A stretch of DNA of 32,921 nt from Armatimonadota bacterium. GTDB lineage: Bacteria; Bacillota; Desulfotomaculia; Desulfotomaculales; Nap2-2B. This document shows, piece by piece, positions 31,854-32,921 of this stretch (positions are counted from its first letter, which is position 1; each line of letters begins with the position of its first letter). The stretch is from contig JAIMBK010000036.1 in assembly GCA_023511535.1 (NCBI GenBank), forward strand, positions 1 through 32,921, given 5' to 3'. The position numbers and the translations under genes are program-made. Under the pieces are notes generated by a model. It did no database searches. It saw only the letters and a list, made by a program, of their open reading frames with translations, and had not been told where the DNA came from.

Positions 31854-32804
31854 TTAATAACATGGTGTTATTGTCGTTCTAAGACTTTGCTCCACCAGGT
31901 CGGTGTGTTTTTCTTGTAAAGAAAACGGTTCAGAGATACTAACCAATGTTAAATTTAGCTTTTTACCCTTTTCTAGGTTTTCAGGTAAATGCAATAACCC
32001 TTTATAAACTCTTTTTTCATTTGGCTTAAGCTCTAAAAACAAAACTTTACCATTTTTATTTATGGGAACTTGTTTCCAGTCCAATAATGTAATAATTGCA
32101 AAGTAATGAGATTCTGTCTCCTGATTTCCGATATGAATGTAATATGGAATCTCTTTATTCTCTGTTTTTTCTACATACCAAACCTTCATTCTTTCAGATG
32201 TATTAGTTAAAAAGGCCCCATGTATATTAGCTTCATTAAATACTTTTATTGGTTCAATTTCTGTCAACTTTGGCTTAAAAGGTTCTCCTGACTCTACAAT
32301 TATGTTAAAACGGATTGGATATATTTGAGCTAATGAGTTAGCTAAGGCAAGGTCTTGACTTTCCATTGTTATTTCTGGCGATTTAAAGATCAAAAAAATA
32401 ATGTCGTGGAAACCCGGCTTAAGACTATCAATACAAACGGGTATTTCCGTAACTTCGTTAGCATTCATAGAAAAAGTATAATTAATATATTCTTTATCGT
32501 TTACTCTAAATGGCACCTGAATACAATCAACTAGAGCTATAATTAAATATTTACGAGTGTTGTTAATATAGTTACTAATACTAATAATTTTAGAAAACTC
32601 TTCCCCCTTTTTAATATTAAAAACTTTCGTTGTTTCAATATTCCCATTGGTATCGTAAAGGCCAAACGATACTCCATTTGCTCCAGGTCTTGCCATAGGC
32701 ATTTCTACTCGTTTTATTTCTGTCTTACTATTATTGCAACTAACTAAAAAGAGAGCGACAAATAATATAATAACAACTCCTCTAAAGTTACAATACTGTT
32801 GCAT
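31854..32804 (-). CDS. Lipoprotein with two internally repeated domains
   Basis: The 316-residue protein has a lipobox LVSC with lipidated Cys23 after a hydrophobic N-terminal segment (about 9-22). The mature part is predicted to be beta-rich and contains an internal duplication: KYLIIALVDCIQVPF (85-99) matches HYFAIITLLDWKQVPI (233-248), each followed by a strand pattern about 45 residues long. No family is recognised. ATG 32804 has GGGAGA upstream. Codon use is strongly AT-rich compared with every other gene in the window, which suggests recent acquisition. It may bind surface or envelope components by its bacterial-Ig-like pattern, but this is inference. Confidence 0.8.
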   Translation of the reverse strand: MQQYCNFRGVVIILFVALFLVSCNNSKTEIKRVEMPMARPGANGVSFGLYDTNGNIETTKVFNIKKGEEFSKIISISNYINNTRKYLIIALVDCIQVPFRVNDKEYINYTFSMNANEVTEIPVCIDSLKPGFHDIIFLIFKSPEITMESQDLALANSLAQIYPIRFNIIVESGEPFKPKLTEIEPIKVFNEANIHGAFLTNTSERMKVWYVEKTENKEIPYYIHIGNQETESHYFAIITLLDWKQVPINKNGKVLFLELKPNEKRVYKGLLHLPENLEKGKKLNLTLVSISEPFSLQEKHTDLVEQSLRTTITPCY

Positions 32805-32921
32805 TTTAACTTCTCCCTGGCAAATATTAAGAGTTCTGTTTGCGAAATAAGGACATTTGTCCTCCCAAAACAGGGATCGACATTTCCCCTCATCTCCTGT
32901 AAGCTATAGACAAGCGCACGG
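32805..32921. other. Right-edge noncoding DNA
   Basis: This is the upstream region of the lipoprotein gene. It includes GGACA/TGTCC (about 32849-32860) and CAGGG/CCCTG-type short inverted strings. A weak TTAATATTT could be a -10 region on the minus strand. No gene is seen before the window ends. Confidence 0.4.

Overview
The window looks like the chromosome of a GC-rich Firmicute of the Peptococcaceae type (Pelotomaculum, Desulfotomaculum or Moorella-like). This is inferred from gene content (CbiMNQO metal uptake, a YaaH-like GH18 protein, ThyX instead of ThyA, a DUF763 protein, a MoxR/DUF58/VWA cluster), from strong AGGAGG ribosome binding sites and from frequent TTG/GTG starts. The genus is not proven. 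I see no rRNA, tRNA, CRISPR array or intact insertion sequence.

Layout. (1) 210-5257, minus strand: an ECF-type cobalt/nickel importer split into cbiMN (4112-5069) and cbiQO (210-1831), separated by a chemotaxis receptor (2201-3844). Each transporter half has its own sigma-A-like promoter and a hairpin/T-run terminator between promoter and start codon. (2) 5298-7516, minus: nfeD and slipin, a membrane protease/scaffold pair. (3) 7517-8005: a REP-like tandem repeat, then a lone DUF763 gene (8006-9115, plus). (4) 9147-9843, minus: a compact toxin-antitoxin pair with a HicA-like toxin, an unusual antitoxin, and a perfect 22-bp palindrome lying inside the promoter. (5) 9851-24377, minus: a nine-gene envelope cluster consisting of a large secreted/membrane protein, ABC ATPase, ABC-2 permease, a coiled-coil/Gly-Ser-rich membrane protein, MoxR ATPase, DUF58 protein, a small membrane protein, a BatA-like VWA protein and a double-VWA protein with an amidotransferase-like insert. 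It is interrupted by about 540 bp of repeat-rich noncoding DNA. (6) 24746-28286: a stand-alone B3/4-domain protein, a GH18 protein and a radical SAM protein. (7) 28287-31596, plus: thyX, dut and topB, a small DNA-precursor/DNA-topology operon. (8) 31600-32921: a visibly AT-rich segment with a lipoprotein and a small signal-peptide ORF that appears frameshifted, probably acquired.

How the genes work together. dUTPase makes the dUMP that ThyX methylates. CbiMN and CbiQO must assemble into one transporter although they are transcribed separately, and matching leader attenuators could keep them in step. MoxR, DUF58 and the VWA proteins form the usual AAA-chaperone/MIDAS-protein partnership; here they sit next to an ABC exporter whose organisation recalls Gld-type ABC systems. 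A short intergenic repeat ending in TTTTC directly before the ribosome binding site recurs in several leaders.
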